Positions 62,915 to 64,000 of a stretch of DNA of 64,000 bases are shown here, one piece after another. A program made the translations under genes and the position numbers. The DNA comes from Pseudomonadota bacterium. Its GTDB lineage: Bacteria > Myxococcota > Myxococcia > Myxococcales > Myxococcaceae. How positions within the stretch are numbered: position 1 is the first letter of the stretch; every line of letters begins with the position of its first letter. The notes below the pieces were generated by a model that had not been told where the DNA came from, searched no databases, and saw only the letters and a program-made list of their open reading frames with translations. Location of the stretch: positions 175,579 to 239,578 of the forward strand of contig JAFAFL010000109.1 in assembly GCA_023423535.1 (NCBI GenBank), in the 5' to 3' direction.

Positions 62915-64000
62915 ATGCCGCATTCGCGCAGGCTCTCCCCCCCGCTGGTCGTCGCCCTCGTGGTCCTCTCCACGGCGCCGGCCTGGGCAAGAACTGTCGA
63001 GGTCTCCACCGTCACCGCCTTCCGCGACGCGGTGAGCCAGGCGATCCCCGGCGACGAGATCGTGCTCGCGGACGGCGAGTACCTCATCACCTCCACCGTG
63101 AGCGCGGCGGCGGACGGGACGGCGGCGCAGCCCATCACCGTGCGCGCGCAGAACCGCCACGCGGCGAAGCTGAGGGTGAACGCGCAGATCGGCTTCCGGG
63201 TGACCGGCCGCTACTGGCACTTCGACGGGCTCGAGTTCCAGGGCGCGTGCGCCAGCGACGACACCTGTGAGCACGCGCTGCAGGTGGTGGGCGACGCGCA
63301 GCGCTTCGTGCTCCGCAACAGCCGGCTCATCGACTTCAACGCGCAGGTGAAGGTCAACGCGTCGCCGGACGGGGCGGGCGGCTGGGACATCCCGCATGAC
63401 GGCCTCATCGAGCGCAACGCGTTCTTCGACACGCGAGGACGGCAGACGGGCAACCCGGTGACGAAGGTGAACATCGACACCGGCGATCGCTGGGTGGTGC
63501 GCGACAACCTCATCCAGGACTTCCACAAGCTCGCGGGGAACGGGATCTCCTACGGCGCCTTCATGAAGAGCGGCGGCAACGACGGCGTGTTCGAGCGGAA
63601 CCTCGTCATCTGCAAGCGCGCGGTGAACGCGAGCACCGTTCAGATCGGCCTGTCGTTCGGAGGCGGCGGGACGGGCAACGCGTACTGCGCGCCGGCGTTC
63701 GATGCGGGCGTGGCGTGCGACCCCGAGCATTCTCGAGGCGTGATCCGGAACAACGTGATCGCGAACTGCTCGGACGTGGGCGTGTACCTCAACCGCGCGA
63801 AGGACACGAAGGTGCTCTTCAACACCCTGGTGGCCACCACCGGCGTGGACTTCCGCTACGAATCCTCCACCGGCGAGGCGGACGGAAACCTCATGTCCTC
63901 CGTCGTCCGCGGGCGCAACGGAGGCACGTTCACCCGGGGGACGAACCGCGAGAACGTGACCACCGCGGCCTTCAACGGCTGGTACACCGCGCCGCTCGAG
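62915..64000 (+). CDS. Right-handed beta-helix protein, PL6/chondroitinase-B-like (3' end off window)
   Basis: 362 residues visible from ATG 62915. Signal peptide ends AWA. Then FRDAVSQAIPGDEIVLADGEY, typical of the polysaccharide lyase 6/chondroitinase B fold, with beta-helix turns (HFDGLEFQGA, FVLRNSRLIDF, NISYGAFMKSGGNDGVFERN, GVIRNNVIANC). Candidate catalytic Lys/Arg are in KVNASPD and FMKSGG. Secreted alginate- or glycosaminoglycan-type lyase by similarity; the substrate cannot be fixed. The 286 bases before it hold no gene that I can support. Confidence 0.86.
   Translation, partial: MPHSRRLSPPLVVALVVLSTAPAWARTVEVSTVTAFRDAVSQAIPGDEIVLADGEYLITSTVSAAADGTAAQPITVRAQNRHAAKLRVNAQIGFRVTGRYWHFDGLEFQGACASDDTCEHALQVVGDAQRFVLRNSRLIDFNAQVKVNASPDGAGGWDIPHDGLIERNAFFDTRGRQTGNPVTKVNIDTGDRWVVRDNLIQDFHKLAGNGISYGAFMKSGGNDGVFERNLVICKRAVNASTVQIGLSFGGGGTGNAYCAPAFDAGVACDPEHSRGVIRNNVIANCSDVGVYLNRAKDTKVLFNTLVATTGVDFRYESSTGEADGNLMSSVVRGRNGGTFTRGTNRENVTTAAFNGWYTAPLE

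Overview
The window is very GC-rich DNA with almost no gene-free space. Ribosome-binding sites are short and neighbouring genes often overlap as ATGA or GTGA. The gene content points to a myxobacterium-like member of the Myxococcota: eukaryotic-type Ser/Thr kinases (one with a PEGA tail), many cysteine-rich or Asp-Gly-Gly-rich lipoproteins, stand-alone receiver and PAS/CACHE histidine kinases, a Kelch lipoprotein and a DUF6600-type lipoprotein. This placement rests on gene content and base composition only. I saw no tRNA, rRNA, transposase, CRISPR array or origin.

Layout. 1-8305: a partial PEGA Ser/Thr kinase (left edge), divergent from a ThDP enzyme very like animal ILVBL/HACL2, a duplicated-domain surface protein and aconitase. 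8427-14459: a small exported protein, then five genes joined by ATGA overlaps: an AAA/ABC-type ATPase and a TOPRIM-like partner (an AbiL/PARIS/OLD-like candidate defence pair), a lipoprotein S33 peptidase and a NatA/NatB-like ABC exporter. 14475-22317, mostly minus strand: an ArfB-like GGQ protein, a histone-deacetylase-family enzyme, an ABC-2 exporter, a Kelch lipoprotein, a PEGA membrane protein and a CheY-like receiver. 22553-30392: a Cys-rich lipoprotein, an amidohydrolase, a CNHCP redoxin, a PAS histidine kinase abutting an acyl-CoA-dehydrogenase-fold gene, and an alpha/beta hydrolase. 30438-38897: a large acyl-CoA dehydrogenase, an ECF sigma factor divergent from a DoxX-like membrane protein, a UvrD/HelD-like helicase whose 3' end overlaps a convergent membrane-protein gene, a di-heme cytochrome c lipoprotein, and a DUF6600 lipoprotein carrying a 27-bp minisatellite.

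39071-46783: a Stig1-like Cys-repeat lipoprotein, an RTX-type calcium-module protein, an M28 peptidase, a tandem eight-cysteine lipoprotein, a MazF-like protein overlapping a TatD-like hydrolase, and gamma-glutamyltranspeptidase. 47005-50895: glmU and glmS (UDP-GlcNAc supply for cell wall and LPS) followed by a tiny four-cysteine protein. 50928-54584: a periplasmic helical protein, a CACHE/HAMP histidine kinase, an ArsC-family reductase and a monoheme cytochrome c. 54768-62628 (minus): a six-gene unit of LolD/MacB-like ATPase, two FtsX-type permeases, a LolA-like periplasmic carrier, an outer-membrane barrel and a Ser/Thr kinase. It reads as one envelope-crossing lipid or lipoprotein export route with a kinase attached. 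The right edge cuts a PL6-like parallel beta-helix protein.

Most interesting: the ATPase-TOPRIM pair (9112-11042), the ATPase/FtsX/LolA/barrel/kinase operon (54768-62628), the minisatellite lipoprotein (37407-38054), the signal-less RTX-type calcium protein (40558-41772), and a structured patch at 43697-43782. No gene-free stretch exceeds 300 bases.
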